The translations under genes and the position numbers were made by a program. Of a DNA stretch of 64,000 nucleotides, positions 1-9,010 are shown piece by piece. This stretch comes from Bacillus sp. T3 (lineage in GTDB: Bacteria > Bacillota > Bacilli > Bacillales > Cytobacillaceae), in assembly GCF_033449965.1 (NCBI RefSeq), contig NZ_CP137761.1, positions 868,001-932,000 on the forward strand. The letters run 5' to 3'. Below the pieces are notes generated by a model. It was not told the DNA's origin and searched no databases. It saw nothing but the letters and a program-made list of their open reading frames with translations. Positions within the stretch are counted from its first letter, which is position 1. Every line of letters starts with the position of its first letter.

Positions 1-2
1 CA

Positions 3-602
3 CAAACACGGAAGATTGCCACGCTTGTTATTAGCAATGCGATTAATAAAAAAATTGCCAATGAAATGGAAATTGAAAACATTATTGAAACAGTTCCAGA
101 TCAAGAGGGCATGTCAAAGTTAAATGCAGAAATTGTTAATCGCGTTAAGGCCGAAACAACCCATCTTATTCAAAAGAATTTAAAGGATGCCGAGAGTGGC
201 AACCTGTCTGAGCTAGAACTATTAACTGATGTGGAATTTGAGAAAGCAGATAAGAACGATGTGGAGGGGATTGTTTACTACGTTCCACTTGGGCAAGCAA
301 CGAATAATGCATTACTCGGAAATTTAGGGCCTAAAATCCCGATTCGTTTTACGGCGATTGGAGATGTTCGTTCAGATGTAAAGACAAGCATTAAAGATTT
401 TGGAATTAATAATGCATATGTTCAGGTATATGTTCATCTTATCGTAAATGTTCAAATCATTATTCCTTTTGCGACAAAGGTTACGACCATTGATGAAAAT
501 ATTCCAGTCGGTATGTTTATTATGAAAGGAAATGTTCCTCAGTACTATAATAATGGCAACGGGGGATCGTCACCAGCATTGCAATTGCCTGATAAAAAAT
601 AA
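3..602 (+). CDS. yunB: Sporulation protein YunB, 5' end outside the window
   Basis: The frame is open from position 3, well upstream of the first ATG at 66, and the residues before it (QTRKIATLVISNAINKKI) read as family sequence, so the gene begins before the window. YunB is a sporulation protein; in Bacillus subtilis it is about 250 aa, so roughly the first fifth is missing here. The visible part is soluble and ends in a low-complexity Asn/Gly stretch (YYNNGNGG). It converges on lytH across a shared terminator, the same neighbour as in B. subtilis. Its molecular function is unknown. Confidence 0.85.
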   Translation, partial: QTRKIATLVISNAINKKIANEMEIENIIETVPDQEGMSKLNAEIVNRVKAETTHLIQKNLKDAESGNLSELELLTDVEFEKADKNDVEGIVYYVPLGQATNNALLGNLGPKIPIRFTAIGDVRSDVKTSIKDFGINNAYVQVYVHLIVNVQIIIPFATKVTTIDENIPVGMFIMKGNVPQYYNNGNGGSSPALQLPDKK

Positions 603-603
603 T

Positions 604-639
604 AAAAAAACAGGACTTCCCTTTGAAGGAGTCCTGTTA
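604..639. terminator. Bidirectional terminator between yunB and lytH
   Basis: The stem CAGGACTTCC/GGAGTCCTG has a 7-nt loop. It is followed by a T-rich stretch on the plus strand and by seven T on the minus strand. The lytH stop codon lies in the 3' flank of the stem. Confidence 0.8.
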
Positions 640-1635
640 TCTGTTTTTACGAGCTTTAAGCCTGTCCTGCCTTTCCCAAAGCTTTAAATGAGGAAAAGGA
701 TCATACGACCATTCGGTATAGCCATTGTCCTTATACATGCCATAATGCAGATGAGGAGGGAATTTGCCGGAAGTTCCTGGAGGCCCATAGCCTGAGCTGC
801 CGACACCACCAATTACTTTACCTGGTTCAACCACTTGACCAACCTTTAAGTCTTTAGTAAAACCGCTCAAATGAGCAAAGTAGTGATAATTATTATTGAT
901 GTCACGAATACCGATGCGCCAGCCACCATATTTATTCCAGCCCTTCATTTCGATTATTCCATACGATGTAGCGCGTACTGGAACCCCGTAACCAGCAAAA
1001 ATATCTGTGCCCTCATGGATTCGGCGTCCACCCCATCCACGAGCATCCCCCCATGTGTTTTTATAGCTAAAATTGCTTCGAATTGGAACAGGGAAAGCAT
1101 GGTCATCTAAAGCAAGATGACCGAAGTGGCGATAGAGCTGAGCTTTGCCTATGATAATCCCAACCGTTTTATCTCGATGATAATACTCCCATAAGCCGAT
1201 TTTTATGTTTTCATGATCTACACCGTAGTTTAACAGGAAATTGGCAAAGGCATATAAAACATCTTCATCATCTTGAAGATTAGCCCTTCCATCTCCATTG
1301 CCGTCCATGCCCATTCCATCAAAGAATTGGATAGATGAAGGATTATTATCCTGAATATTTGGATTTAATAGCCCTGCCCATACTTCTGGCTTAAAATAAA
1401 TAGCAATGGTACCTTCAGCTTTCGGAATATCCTTCCGTGATAAACGAACACTGCGCTCATATTGATCGATTGCTGCAAGGTAATACCATGGAATATTCGA
1501 GATTGCTTCCACTTTTTTGTATAATTCCATTCTGTTCTGATACTTTTCAGCCTGTGCTTGGTTATTGGCATAGGTTTGATTTGATGATAATAAAAAGCTT
1601 GAGACGAGCATAATTAATAAGAGAACAAGCCGCAC
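637..1635 (-). CDS. lytH: Sporulation L-Ala-D-Glu endopeptidase LytH-like, M23 family
   Basis: Secreted peptidoglycan peptidase. In B. subtilis LytH (YunA) trims stem peptides during spore cortex formation. The LytM/M23 zinc motifs are visible: HEGTD (H-x3-D) and the C-terminal HLHYG (H-x-H). A hydrophobic signal peptide (VLLLIMLVSSFLLSS) opens the protein. An upstream ATG at 1725 is possible, but the GTG at 1635 has AGAGGAGG six bases before it, gives 332 aa (B. subtilis protein about 326 aa) and puts the signal peptide at the N-terminus. An internal acidic Gly/Asn segment (DGNGDGRANLQDDED) lies between signal and catalytic domain. It is divergent from lipA. Confidence 0.87.
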   Translation of the reverse strand: MRLVLLLIMLVSSFLLSSNQTYANNQAQAEKYQNRMELYKKVEAISNIPWYYLAAIDQYERSVRLSRKDIPKAEGTIAIYFKPEVWAGLLNPNIQDNNPSSIQFFDGMGMDGNGDGRANLQDDEDVLYAFANFLLNYGVDHENIKIGLWEYYHRDKTVGIIIGKAQLYRHFGHLALDDHAFPVPIRSNFSYKNTWGDARGWGGRRIHEGTDIFAGYGVPVRATSYGIIEMKGWNKYGGWRIGIRDINNNYHYFAHLSGFTKDLKVGQVVEPGKVIGGVGSSGYGPPGTSGKFPPHLHYGMYKDNGYTEWSYDPFPHLKLWERQDRLKARKNR

Positions 1636-1753
1636 AACAATCCTCCTCTCTTTGTAAAAATAGAACGATGTAACTTTTTGCTTTTTGGTTTCGTATTTAT
1701 TTTGTGAGCTTCTGTAAAAAATCATTTATATCAATAAATGGTAATCGAGCACG

Positions 1754-1781
1754 TTGCTTGTTCTTGATTTTTCAATATGAT
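1754..1781 (+). promoter_or_regulatory. Sigma-A-like promoter of lipA
   Basis: TTGCTT and TATGAT are separated by 16 bp and end 38 bp before the lipA start. Confidence 0.5.
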
Positions 1782-1819
1782 ACAGTGACAAATGAAAGAT
1801 GTACGAAGGGTGTGGAATT

Positions 1820-2743
1820 ATGAGTAAAAGACGAGAATTACAACGTAAACCAGAATGGTTAAAAATAAAACTAAATACAAATGAAAACTATGTCGGATTA
1901 AAAAAAATGATGAGGGAAAAAAGCTTACATACTGTATGTGAGGAAGCAAGATGCCCCAATATTCATGAATGCTGGGGTGAAAGAAGAACCGCAACCTTTA
2001 TGATTCTTGGTGACATTTGCACACGTGCCTGTCGTTTTTGTGCGGTCAATACAGGCTTACCTTCAGAATTAGATTTACAGGAACCAGAACGCGTGGCAGA
2101 CTCTGTTCAACTCATGAATTTGAAGCATGTTGTTGTTACGGCAGTAGCCCGTGATGATTTGAAAGATGGTGGTGCAGGTGTTTTTGCGGAAACAATCCGT
2201 GCGATTCGCCGTAAAAATCCATTTACGAGCATCGAGGTATTGCCATCTGATATGGGTGGGGTGGCTGAGAATATTGCGATGATTATGGAAGCTAAACCAG
2301 ACATTCTTAATCACAACATTGAAACGGTTCGCAGCCTTACCCCTAGAGTTCGTTCGAAAGCAACTTATGAACGGTCATTGGAGCTTCTGCAGCGTGCAAA
2401 AGAGCTTCAGCCAGATATACCGACGAAATCAAGCATTATGGTGGGTGTTGGCGAAACAAAAGAGGAAATTATCGAGGCAATGGATGATTTACGTGCGAAC
2501 CATGTGGATATCCTAACGATTGGTCAGTATTTACAACCTACAAAAAAACATTTGGCGGTTGAGAAATATTATAGTCCTGAAGAATTTCAGGAATTAAAAG
2601 AGATTGCCCTCGAAAAAGGCTTTAGTCATTGTGAAGCTGGGCCTCTTGTACGTTCATCCTATCATGCTGATGAACAGGTAAATAGTGCAACAAAGGAAAA
2701 GCAAATTCTTGGGGAAGTTTCCCAAGAAGCAAAAGAGGCATAA
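1820..2743 (+). CDS. lipA: Lipoyl synthase LipA
   Basis: Radical SAM enzyme that inserts two sulfurs into protein-bound octanoyl groups to make lipoyl cofactor for the 2-oxoacid dehydrogenases and the glycine cleavage system. Both [4Fe-4S] motifs are present: the LipA-specific CEEARCPNIHEC (C-x4-C-x5-C) and the radical SAM CTRACRFC (C-x3-C-x2-C). The SAM-binding and C-terminal regions (SSIMVGVGE, GQYLQPT, GPLVRSSY) are intact. The start at 1820 follows GAAGGG and matches the family N-terminus; the ATG at 1799 has no ribosome site. The product is 307 aa. Confidence 0.97.
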   Translation: MSKRRELQRKPEWLKIKLNTNENYVGLKKMMREKSLHTVCEEARCPNIHECWGERRTATFMILGDICTRACRFCAVNTGLPSELDLQEPERVADSVQLMNLKHVVVTAVARDDLKDGGAGVFAETIRAIRRKNPFTSIEVLPSDMGGVAENIAMIMEAKPDILNHNIETVRSLTPRVRSKATYERSLELLQRAKELQPDIPTKSSIMVGVGETKEEIIEAMDDLRANHVDILTIGQYLQPTKKHLAVEKYYSPEEFQELKEIALEKGFSHCEAGPLVRSSYHADEQVNSATKEKQILGEVSQEAKEA

Positions 2744-2747
2744 TAAT

Positions 2748-2778
2748 AAAGAGTTCAGCTACTGCTGAACTCTTTTTA
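2748..2778. terminator. Terminator between lipA and yutC
   Basis: The stem AGAGTTCAGC/GCTGAACTCT with a short loop is followed by TTTTT on the plus strand; the A-rich left side gives a T-tract for yutC on the minus strand. Confidence 0.85.
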
Positions 2779-2806
2779 GCCATCATAAATGAATTTGACT
2801 AAGGGA

Positions 2807-3416
2807 TTAATCAGTCACTTCTTTACTGCGGTCATCATTTCCTTGCGGTGATAAGGACATTTTCTTAATTATATTTTCCATTAGGCTATCGATATTGCGG
2901 CTATCGGCATCGAGGGTAGCAAAGTTTTCAACATCCTGTCTAAGGTTTGTATTGTCGGTGACGTAAACATCAAACCAGCTCGGTACGACAGATGCTGCCG
3001 TACGTTTAACTTGATCTGCCGTTAAGGAACGATCCTTTGAATCAGTCTTATAGACAATCAGAACTTTATCGTCTGTGACAAGGGTTGAAACATCATCAAC
3101 ATTCGGCACATCGGTTTCAAATTGGCTGATGATTTTGGCTAGCTGTTCCCGATCAATTGCAGCATAGTGATCACTTGACGCATTCGTTCCCATGACTGGA
3201 TTTCGTTGATGTCTGACATAACCAAAATCTTCACTTTTGTCGCGCATACTTTTATGATCATCTTCGTTATATAGCTCAGCACGGTCATTATTGACATTGA
3301 TGGTATTACCGCTTTCTTTGTAGGGGTCATTTGCTCCCAAACTTGCATTGTCATTGGTACAAGCTGTTAACGCGAATATGCCGCAAATCCCTGGCAAATA
3401 CAAGGTTTTTTATCAT
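2807..3416 (-). CDS. yutC: YhcN/YlaJ-family sporulation lipoprotein YutC, frameshifted
   Basis: Predicted sporulation lipoprotein of the YhcN/YlaJ family. The start at 3416 has a strong GAGGAGGTGG site but runs out of frame after about seven codons. Removing one base from the CCWGG at 3390-3394 gives MIKNLVFAGICGIFALTAC, a textbook lipoprotein signal with the Cys at the lipobox. The remainder is continuous: an Asn/Asp-rich spacer and a conserved C-terminal domain (LAKIISQFETDVPNVDDVS onward). The frame without correction would need a TTG start with no signal peptide. The gene follows lipA convergently, as in B. subtilis. Confidence 0.85.
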
Positions 3417-3552
3417 TCTATCCACCTCCTCATGTTTAGAATGACCAAGAAGTACACTTTTTCTCTTAGTAATTGATGGGGAATAAGTTATAATTTAAAT
3501 AAGACTAACTTTGTTAAGGCAGATTCCTATGAAAGTGAGGTGGATGGAGAGC

Positions 3553-3828
3553 GTGATTTGTATAAATAATGTTTGTTATGAAGTAATTGAGGATCAACGA
3601 GATGGTTTTAATGAGGAAGCTTTTAGAGGAAGATATAGCGACATATTGAACAAATACGACTATATTGTTGGAGATTGGGGTTATGGTCAGCTTCGTCTGA
3701 AGGGATTTTTTGATGATCAAAATCAAAAGGCAACATTCGATACTAAAATCAGTACATTAACCGAATACTTATATGAGTACTGCAATTTTGGTTGTGCTTA
3801 TTTTGTCATGAAAAAAGTTAAAAAATAA
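3553..3828 (+). CDS. yutD: YutD-like protein (DUF1027)
   Basis: Conserved small cytoplasmic protein of unknown function, recognised by its core NKYDYIVGDWGYGQLRLKGF and by its position. GTG at 3553 is chosen because GAGGTGG lies nine bases upstream and the resulting N-terminus (VICINN) fits the family. ATG codons at 3529 and 3544 are in frame and cannot be excluded. The product is about 91 aa. Three Cys residues occur, including an NFGC near the C-terminus. Confidence 0.8.
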   Translation: MICINNVCYEVIEDQRDGFNEEAFRGRYSDILNKYDYIVGDWGYGQLRLKGFFDDQNQKATFDTKISTLTEYLYEYCNFGCAYFVMKKVKK

Positions 3829-3894
3829 CAATTGGTCAGATATACTTAATCTGACCCACGTTATTTTACATGCTCATAAATGGCTCCCTACAGT

Positions 3895-4161
3895 TTAGAG
3901 GGTTTCATAGAGGAAGCCTCGAAGTTCAGCTGCCTGTTCTTCTGAGAGCTGGTAAGCATGCTCGAGATAGCCTTCTTCCTCTAAATCATCAGGACCGATA
4001 ATCGCAAACCGATTTCCTTGTAGGTCAAGAACTAATTGTTTGCCATAAAAGCGCTGTGATTGCACAATCGCTAAGTCAAATCTTTGTGTATCACCTACAA
4101 AGCTCACATAGCGAGTTTTAGATTCCTCATTATCATCATATAAAAAGTAACGATTTGTCAT
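3895..4161 (-). CDS. DUF3055-like small protein (SAV0927 family)
   Basis: An 88-aa acidic protein without signal or membrane segment. The motif run RFYGKQLVLDLQGNRFAI followed by DDLEEEGYLEHAYQL resembles the DUF3055/SAV0927 family of Firmicutes; function unknown. The start is supported by AGGAGGT six bases upstream. It lies alone on the minus strand between yutD and yutE. Family assignment is from memory of the motif and is moderately sure. Confidence 0.75.
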   Translation of the reverse strand: MTNRYFLYDDNEESKTRYVSFVGDTQRFDLAIVQSQRFYGKQLVLDLQGNRFAIIGPDDLEEEGYLEHAYQLSEEQAAELRGFLYETL

Positions 4162-4280
4162 AATGACCTCCTAAGAATTACACGATAAAATACGTACATA
4201 TGCCTATCTTATCAAATTTTTTAAAAAATAAAATAATTTTGCTTTTCAACCGGAATTAAATAGCGAAAGGATGAAGCTGC

Positions 4281-4718
4281 ATGTATTTTGTGGATAGAGA
4301 TAAAATTGAAGTGATTTTAGTACATTTAGAAAAACAAATCGAATTGTTCGAGCAAAAGAAAGATTGGGAAACACCATATGAAAAAGCTGCACTTGAGCGA
4401 ATTCCCCATATCATGATTGAAGCCATATTGGATGTTGGGAATGATATTATTGATGGCTTCATTATGCGCGATCCAGGTAGCTACGAAGACATCATTGATA
4501 TTTTGACAGATGAAAAGGTAGTCACACAAGAACTAAGTCTAGCATTAAAGAGAATTATTCCATATCGCAAAATTCTTGTTCAGCACTATACCGAAGTGGA
4601 CCATAAACAATTGCAAACGGATTTTACAGAAACCTTGCCTATCCTAAAGGAATTTGCTCCGCTCGTTCGCAACTATTTGCAAAATGAGCTCGGACCAGTT
4701 TCTGCATTTAGACGTTAG
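4281..4718 (+). CDS. yutE: YutE, HepT-like HEPN-domain protein (DUF86)
   Basis: A 145-aa all-helical protein of the DUF86/HepT family. Toxin members of this family are HEPN nucleases paired with MNT nucleotidyltransferases. The HEPN-type signature R-x5-H followed by Y is visible in RKILVQHYTE. No MNT partner gene is adjacent, so it is a solitary member, as YutE is in B. subtilis. AAAGGATG lies seven bases before the ATG. Activity cannot be told from the sequence. Confidence 0.85.
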   Translation: MYFVDRDKIEVILVHLEKQIELFEQKKDWETPYEKAALERIPHIMIEAILDVGNDIIDGFIMRDPGSYEDIIDILTDEKVVTQELSLALKRIIPYRKILVQHYTEVDHKQLQTDFTETLPILKEFAPLVRNYLQNELGPVSAFRR

Positions 4719-4726
4719 TCTGGGAA

Positions 4727-4766
4727 TAAACAATGCTTCCAAACTTGGGAGCATTGTTTTGTTGTA
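4727..4766 (+). terminator. Terminator after yutE
   Basis: The stem AACAATGCTTCC/GGGAGCATTGTT with a 6-nt loop is followed by TTGTTGT. Confidence 0.75.
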
Positions 4767-4851
4767 TTCATATAAGGAGGAAATTTCTGTGGGCCTTATA
4801 AATGGACTGAAGCCACAGAGGTTAAGATATGCTACAAGAGGGAGTGAGTAA

Positions 4852-5619
4852 ATGAAAAAGTATAGTGGATATCTAATTGATTTAGACGGAACGATGTACC
4901 GTGGGACAGAGCGAATTATTGAGGCAGTCGAGTTTGTTCAAAAACTTTACCACAAAGGGATTCCTTATTTATTTGTGACGAATAATTCCTCACGGACGCC
5001 AGAGCAGGTCGCACAAAAACTCCGGTCATTTGGCATTCCCTCAGAGGATAATCAAGTTTTTACGACAAGCCAAGCAACAGCAAATTATATTTATGATAAA
5101 AAACAAAATGCTTCTATCTTTGCGATTGGCGAAGAAGGAATTATGCATGCGTTAGAGGAGAAGGGCTTTTCAAATGCCTCTGAGACAGCAGACTATGTCG
5201 TTATTGGGATTGATAGAGGAATTAGCTATGAAAAATATGCAGTAGCTTGTCTTGCGATTCGCAATGGTGCAACGTTCATTTCCACTAATGGGGATATAGC
5301 GATACCGACTGAAAGAGGGCTATTACCAGGTAACGGTGCATTAACATCCGTCATCACCGTATCAACAGAAACGAATCCTATTTTTATCGGTAAGCCTGAA
5401 TCCATCATTATGGAACAAGCGTTAAAGGTATTAGGGACGAAAAAGGAAGAAACGTTAATGGTCGGCGATAATTATGCAACCGATATTATGGCTGGAATTA
5501 ATGCTGGGCTGGACACGCTGCTCGTTCACACCTGGGTGACAACGAAGGAGCATCTAAAGGGATATACGATTCAACCAACGTACACCATCAATTCCTTGGA
5601 TGAGTGGACAGAGTTTTAA
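4852..5619 (+). CDS. yutF: HAD-superfamily sugar/nucleotide phosphatase YutF (NagD-like)
   Basis: Class IIA HAD hydrolase of the NagD family, 255 aa. Motif I is DLDGTMYRG (nucleophile DxD), motif II is the Thr/Asn of VTNNSSRTP, motif III is the Lys in IGKPES and motif IV is VGDNYATD. The cap region lies between motifs II and III. GAGGGAGTG precedes the ATG. Family members dephosphorylate small sugar phosphates or nucleotides; the physiological substrate is not evident. Confidence 0.9.
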   Translation: MKKYSGYLIDLDGTMYRGTERIIEAVEFVQKLYHKGIPYLFVTNNSSRTPEQVAQKLRSFGIPSEDNQVFTTSQATANYIYDKKQNASIFAIGEEGIMHALEEKGFSNASETADYVVIGIDRGISYEKYAVACLAIRNGATFISTNGDIAIPTERGLLPGNGALTSVITVSTETNPIFIGKPESIIMEQALKVLGTKKEETLMVGDNYATDIMAGINAGLDTLLVHTWVTTKEHLKGYTIQPTYTINSLDEWTEF

Positions 5620-5627
5620 TAATAAGA

Positions 5628-5697
5628 AAAGGAGGAAACTGCAAAGCAGATTTCCTCCTCAGATTGTCGAGACAGGGTATCTTTCTCGGCATTTTTT
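5628..5697 (+). terminator. Hairpins after yutF
   Basis: A GGAGGAAA/TTTCCTCC hairpin at 5630-5660 lacks a T-tract. It is followed by CGAGA...TCTCG with GCATTTTTTATTTT, which is the better candidate for the yutF terminator. Confidence 0.55.
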
Positions 5698-5719
5698 ATT
5701 TTGTCATGCTAATTGACCG

Positions 5720-5849
5720 GTCGATTTCCGTTCCAAGTGCTTCGCTTTCCGCGGGGTGGGCGGTGAGCCTCCTCGTCGCTACGCGTCTGCGGGGTCTCAC
5801 CTGTCCCACTGCTCCCGCAGGAGTCTTCGCACCTTCCACTCTAATCAAC
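5720..5849. repeat. Dispersed repeat family A, copy A1
   Basis: A ~130-bp element with ends GTYGATT and AATCAAC. Related copies lie at 18447-18573 and 49693-49822, and a collapsed form lies at 31542-31576. The inside forms a long imperfect hairpin (GTGGGcGGTGAG pairing with CTCACCtgtCCCAC). GC content is far above the surroundings and there is no credible ORF. Confidence 0.85.
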
Positions 5850-5913
5850 CTGGGTGTATCAACCAGAAGAATTGCCACACACTTTTTCTAACCTTGCTTC
5901 CGCTTTTCGATTT

Positions 5914-6037
5914 GTCCAGCTCCAGCGGCTAGGGGCTCGAGGTCATAAGTCGATTCCGGCCAGAAGGTTAAAGAACAACCTTCCGTCCGGCTCGTCTTAT
6001 GCTTGTCGCCCCTGGGCAAGCCGCTTCCGCTTTTCGA
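5914..6037. repeat. Dispersed repeat family B, copy B1
   Basis: The ends are GTCCAGCTCCAGCGGCTAG and GCTTCCGCTTTTCG. It is related to the copies at 14779-15030, 15578-15824 and 24858-25011. It is immediately adjacent to the yutG stop codon. A partial extra end (TGCTTCCGCTTTTCGA) lies just before it at about 5895-5910. Confidence 0.85.
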
Positions 6038-6541
6038 TTAGTCCACATTGGCTGCGCGGTGTGCTAATCGGCTTGAGGCAGCTGCTGCAATTGCCCCAAC
6101 AAGGTCGTCTAAAAACGTATGGATTTTACCTGATGATTTATCGTTTAATTCCTGTAAAATTCCTGGTTTTTGCTTATCAATGTATCCATAATTGGTAAAG
6201 CCGATTGAACCATAAACGTTGACGATGGAAAAGGCTAAAATTTCATCAACACCATAAAGCCCTTCATCTGTTTCAATCATAGCTTGTAATGGTCCTTCTA
6301 ATAACTTTTTCTCAGCTAACACATCAAGCTGAATTCCTGTAATAATGGCATTCTGAACCTCCCGCTTAGCTAGGACGCGCTCAACATTGTGAATGCAATC
6401 CTTCATGTCTAAACTAGGATGGTATTTTTCTTGGAGGTAATAGACTAATTTTGCAATATCTTCAATTTGGACTCCTCTGTCATTTAACAGCTTAATAGCC
6501 GTTTTATCAGACATTTTTACGACTTTAATTTCTTCCTCCAT
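6038..6541 (-). CDS. yutG: Phosphatidylglycerophosphatase A family protein YutG
   Basis: A 167-aa member of the PgpA-like family (YutG/PF04608). Proteobacterial PgpA dephosphorylates phosphatidylglycerol phosphate; the Bacillus protein is soluble-looking, and its role in lipid synthesis is inferred from the family only. Conserved blocks are GLYGVDEILAFSIVNVYGS and FLDDLVGAIAAAASSRLAHR. AAAGGTGAG precedes the ATG. The stop codon touches repeat B1. Confidence 0.88.
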   Translation of the reverse strand: MEEEIKVVKMSDKTAIKLLNDRGVQIEDIAKLVYYLQEKYHPSLDMKDCIHNVERVLAKREVQNAIITGIQLDVLAEKKLLEGPLQAMIETDEGLYGVDEILAFSIVNVYGSIGFTNYGYIDKQKPGILQELNDKSSGKIHTFLDDLVGAIAAAASSRLAHRAANVD

Positions 6542-6748
6542 ATGCTCACCTTTTCTTCTGTATTTTTCCTATATATATACGTTTTTTTAATAAAATATGC
6601 TCCTATAATACAGGCTTCACCAACATCTTTTCCCATAAAAATTTGATTATTCATTATTAATAATAAGTTACAAACAAGTTTTTAGCAAAAATTTCATATA
6701 GTTACAATAGGGAAAAGCTTATTAATGCCTTTTAAAGAGGTGAAAAGG

Positions 6749-7762
6749 ATGATTCAACCATGGCTTGAACAGCAATATGGAATTAAAGCTGAGGAGGAGC
6801 TGTCGATTGGACGTTACTCAGCATGCAAACGAGGCGATCAACTGTATTTATTAATTCATCCAGTTAAACAGGATCAAGAGGAAATTGTTGAACTTCAGAA
6901 GATTACTCAGCATTTGGCCTACACAGGTGACAAAACCGTTCCGTTGTTTTTTCCTTCTAAAACAGGTGAAATAGTAAGTGAATGGAAAAATGAAAAAGCC
7001 TGTGTATTAGCTTGTAGAAGCGGAATGAAACGAAAAACAACATCACCGCTCGGACGAAAGCTAGCAAAATTCCACCAACGCGGAAGAACTTTATCAGTAC
7101 CGATTAATAAAATGAGCCGATTAGGACAATGGAAGCAAATTTGGGAAAAAAGATTAGATCAAATGGAAGGTGTTTGGTCCTCTAAAATATATCAATATCC
7201 AGAAAATGAGTTTGAAAAAATGTTTATGGAATCCTTCCCGTATTATATGGGGTTAGCGGAAAATGCAATTCAATATCTTGTTGATACAGAAATAGATGAA
7301 AAGCCAACAAGTGTTGATCATGGGACAGTATGTCATGAGCGTTTTTCTGAGTCGACTTGGGGTGAAGAAGCGGTATTTAAAAATCCGTTTGAATGGATTA
7401 TGGACCATAGCAGTCGTGATTTAGCCGAATGGACAAGGGAACGATACTTTCATAACAGCCAGACGTATGAACCAGATGTTAAACAATTTTTTTTCGATTA
7501 TCAAAGCCGTTCAAAGCTTTCTCCATTTTCTTGGCGCCTACTTTACGCGAGAATGATCTTTCCGCTTCATTACTTCGAATGTATTGAGGGGTATTATGTT
7601 TCTAGTACGGAGCAAACTAGGCATACATTAGAAGACAGACTGCAAAAGCTACTAAATCATTCGAGTGAGTATGAGCAGTTTTTAGCAGTATTTTATCAAA
7701 TCGTTGAAGCACCGGTTAGAGCGTACCGCATTCCAGAACTTGATTGGCTGAAACGGATATAA
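6749..7762 (+). CDS. yutH: Spore coat protein YutH (CotS-like kinase fold)
   Basis: A 337-aa protein of the YutH/CotS family, related to aminoglycoside-phosphotransferase-type kinases and found in the spore coat of Bacillus. The region VDHGTVCHERF resembles the catalytic-loop area but lacks the usual HGDxxxxN, so phosphotransfer activity is doubtful. The start at 6749 has GAGGTG six bases upstream; the ATG at 6725 overlaps that site. B. subtilis has yutH at the same place. Confidence 0.88.
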   Translation: MIQPWLEQQYGIKAEEELSIGRYSACKRGDQLYLLIHPVKQDQEEIVELQKITQHLAYTGDKTVPLFFPSKTGEIVSEWKNEKACVLACRSGMKRKTTSPLGRKLAKFHQRGRTLSVPINKMSRLGQWKQIWEKRLDQMEGVWSSKIYQYPENEFEKMFMESFPYYMGLAENAIQYLVDTEIDEKPTSVDHGTVCHERFSESTWGEEAVFKNPFEWIMDHSSRDLAEWTRERYFHNSQTYEPDVKQFFFDYQSRSKLSPFSWRLLYARMIFPLHYFECIEGYYVSSTEQTRHTLEDRLQKLLNHSSEYEQFLAVFYQIVEAPVRAYRIPELDWLKRI

Positions 7763-7851
7763 TTTGAAAATTCAATCCATAATACTTCATGAAAACCTTT
7801 TCTTGTAGTATATTAATATAGTAATCATGATATACAGAGATGGGGTAAAAT

Positions 7852-8841
7852 ATGAAACCTTATATTTTTATTACAAGAAAACTACCCGAAAATGCTATTT
7901 TAAAATTAACAGAACACTTTACCGTAAACATGTGGGATAAGGAAGATGTCCCTGTTCCCCGCGAAGTTTTATTAGCAGAAGCCAAAAAGGCACATGCCTT
8001 GCTAACGATGCTCTCTGATAAAATTGACGAAGAAGTAATCATTGCAGGTGAATCATTGAAGGTTATTGCAAACCTTGCAGTTGGCTACGATAATATTGAC
8101 ATCAATACAGCGACGAGCCGAGGAATAGCCATTTGCAATACACCTGAAGTCCTAACAGATACGACTGCCGACTTAACCTTTGGTTTATTGATGGCAACCG
8201 CACGCCGCTTAATTGAAGCAGCTGAATTTGTTAAAGATGGTAAATGGCAAAGCTGGAGTCCGTTATTACTTGCTGGCCATGACATTCATCATAAGACAAT
8301 TGGGATTGTTGGAATGGGGAAAATCGGTGAAACAGTTGCCAAGCGAGCAACTGGTTTTGACATGGAGATTTTATATCATAACCGCTCACGAAAGCCAGAA
8401 GTCGAGCAAGCAATTGGTGCACAGTATGTGTCCTTTGACGAGCTTGTTACTCGCGCTGATTTTATTGTTTGCTTAACACCGCTAACGAATGAAACGAAAA
8501 ACCTGTTCACAGCTGAGGTCTTTAAACAAATGAAGTCTTCTGCTATTTTTATTAATGCATCAAGAGGCCCCGTTGTTGATGAGAATGCTCTTTATGATGC
8601 TCTTATCAATGGAACAATCGCTGGTGCTGGACTGGATGTGTTTACGAGAGAGCCAATCTCAGTCGATCATCCACTGCTTAAGCTGACAAATGTTGTGGCA
8701 CTCCCACATATCGGTAGCTCAAGCGTTGAAACAAGAACAACCATGATGAAATTGTGTGTAGAAAACATTCTTAATGTCTTAACAGGTGAGAATCCGAAAA
8801 CATTAGTTAACAAACAATGGAATTTACAAGGTACCCATTAA
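7852..8841 (+). CDS. 2-Hydroxyacid dehydrogenase (glyoxylate/hydroxypyruvate reductase type)
   Basis: A 329-aa NAD(P)-dependent D-isomer-specific dehydrogenase that would reduce glyoxylate, hydroxypyruvate or 2-ketogluconate. The Rossmann motif is GIVGMGKIGETVA. The catalytic Arg is in NASRGPVVDE, the Glu in GLDVFTREP and the His in LPHIGSS. It resembles B. subtilis YvcT/GyaR, but the exact substrate cannot be read. It is a single gene ending in a strong terminator, with a promoter-like AT-rich leader. Confidence 0.9.
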   Translation: MKPYIFITRKLPENAILKLTEHFTVNMWDKEDVPVPREVLLAEAKKAHALLTMLSDKIDEEVIIAGESLKVIANLAVGYDNIDINTATSRGIAICNTPEVLTDTTADLTFGLLMATARRLIEAAEFVKDGKWQSWSPLLLAGHDIHHKTIGIVGMGKIGETVAKRATGFDMEILYHNRSRKPEVEQAIGAQYVSFDELVTRADFIVCLTPLTNETKNLFTAEVFKQMKSSAIFINASRGPVVDENALYDALINGTIAGAGLDVFTREPISVDHPLLKLTNVVALPHIGSSSVETRTTMMKLCVENILNVLTGENPKTLVNKQWNLQGTH

Positions 8842-8846
8842 TGTAA

Positions 8847-8883
8847 AGTGAAACCTGTGGAAATGATTTTCACAGGTTTTTTT
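8847..8883 (+). terminator. Terminator after the 2-hydroxyacid dehydrogenase
   Basis: The stem GTGAAACCTGTG/CACAGGTTTTTTT is followed by a seven-T tract. Confidence 0.85.
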
Positions 8884-9010
8884 CAATGAAAGCGATTAAC
8901 TTCGAAAAGGGGGTAAAAAACTATTGTAAAATCTGAAAACTAGAAATATAATGTCTTTTATATAAATACAGTTGTTCATTCTAAGAGTACAAAGGGCAGG
9001 GGGTTATCGT

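Noticed and set aside
871..1110. ORF on the plus strand inside lytH
   Set aside because: Shadow of the M23 peptidase gene; no ribosome site or family sequence.
5604..6198. Several ORFs on both strands over 5.6-6.2 kb
   Set aside because: They fall in repeats A1 and B1; high GC keeps frames open. No family, no ribosome site.
8885..9010. T-box or threonine attenuator before hom
   Set aside because: No T-box sequence, specifier hairpin or terminator/antiterminator pair is visible in the leader.
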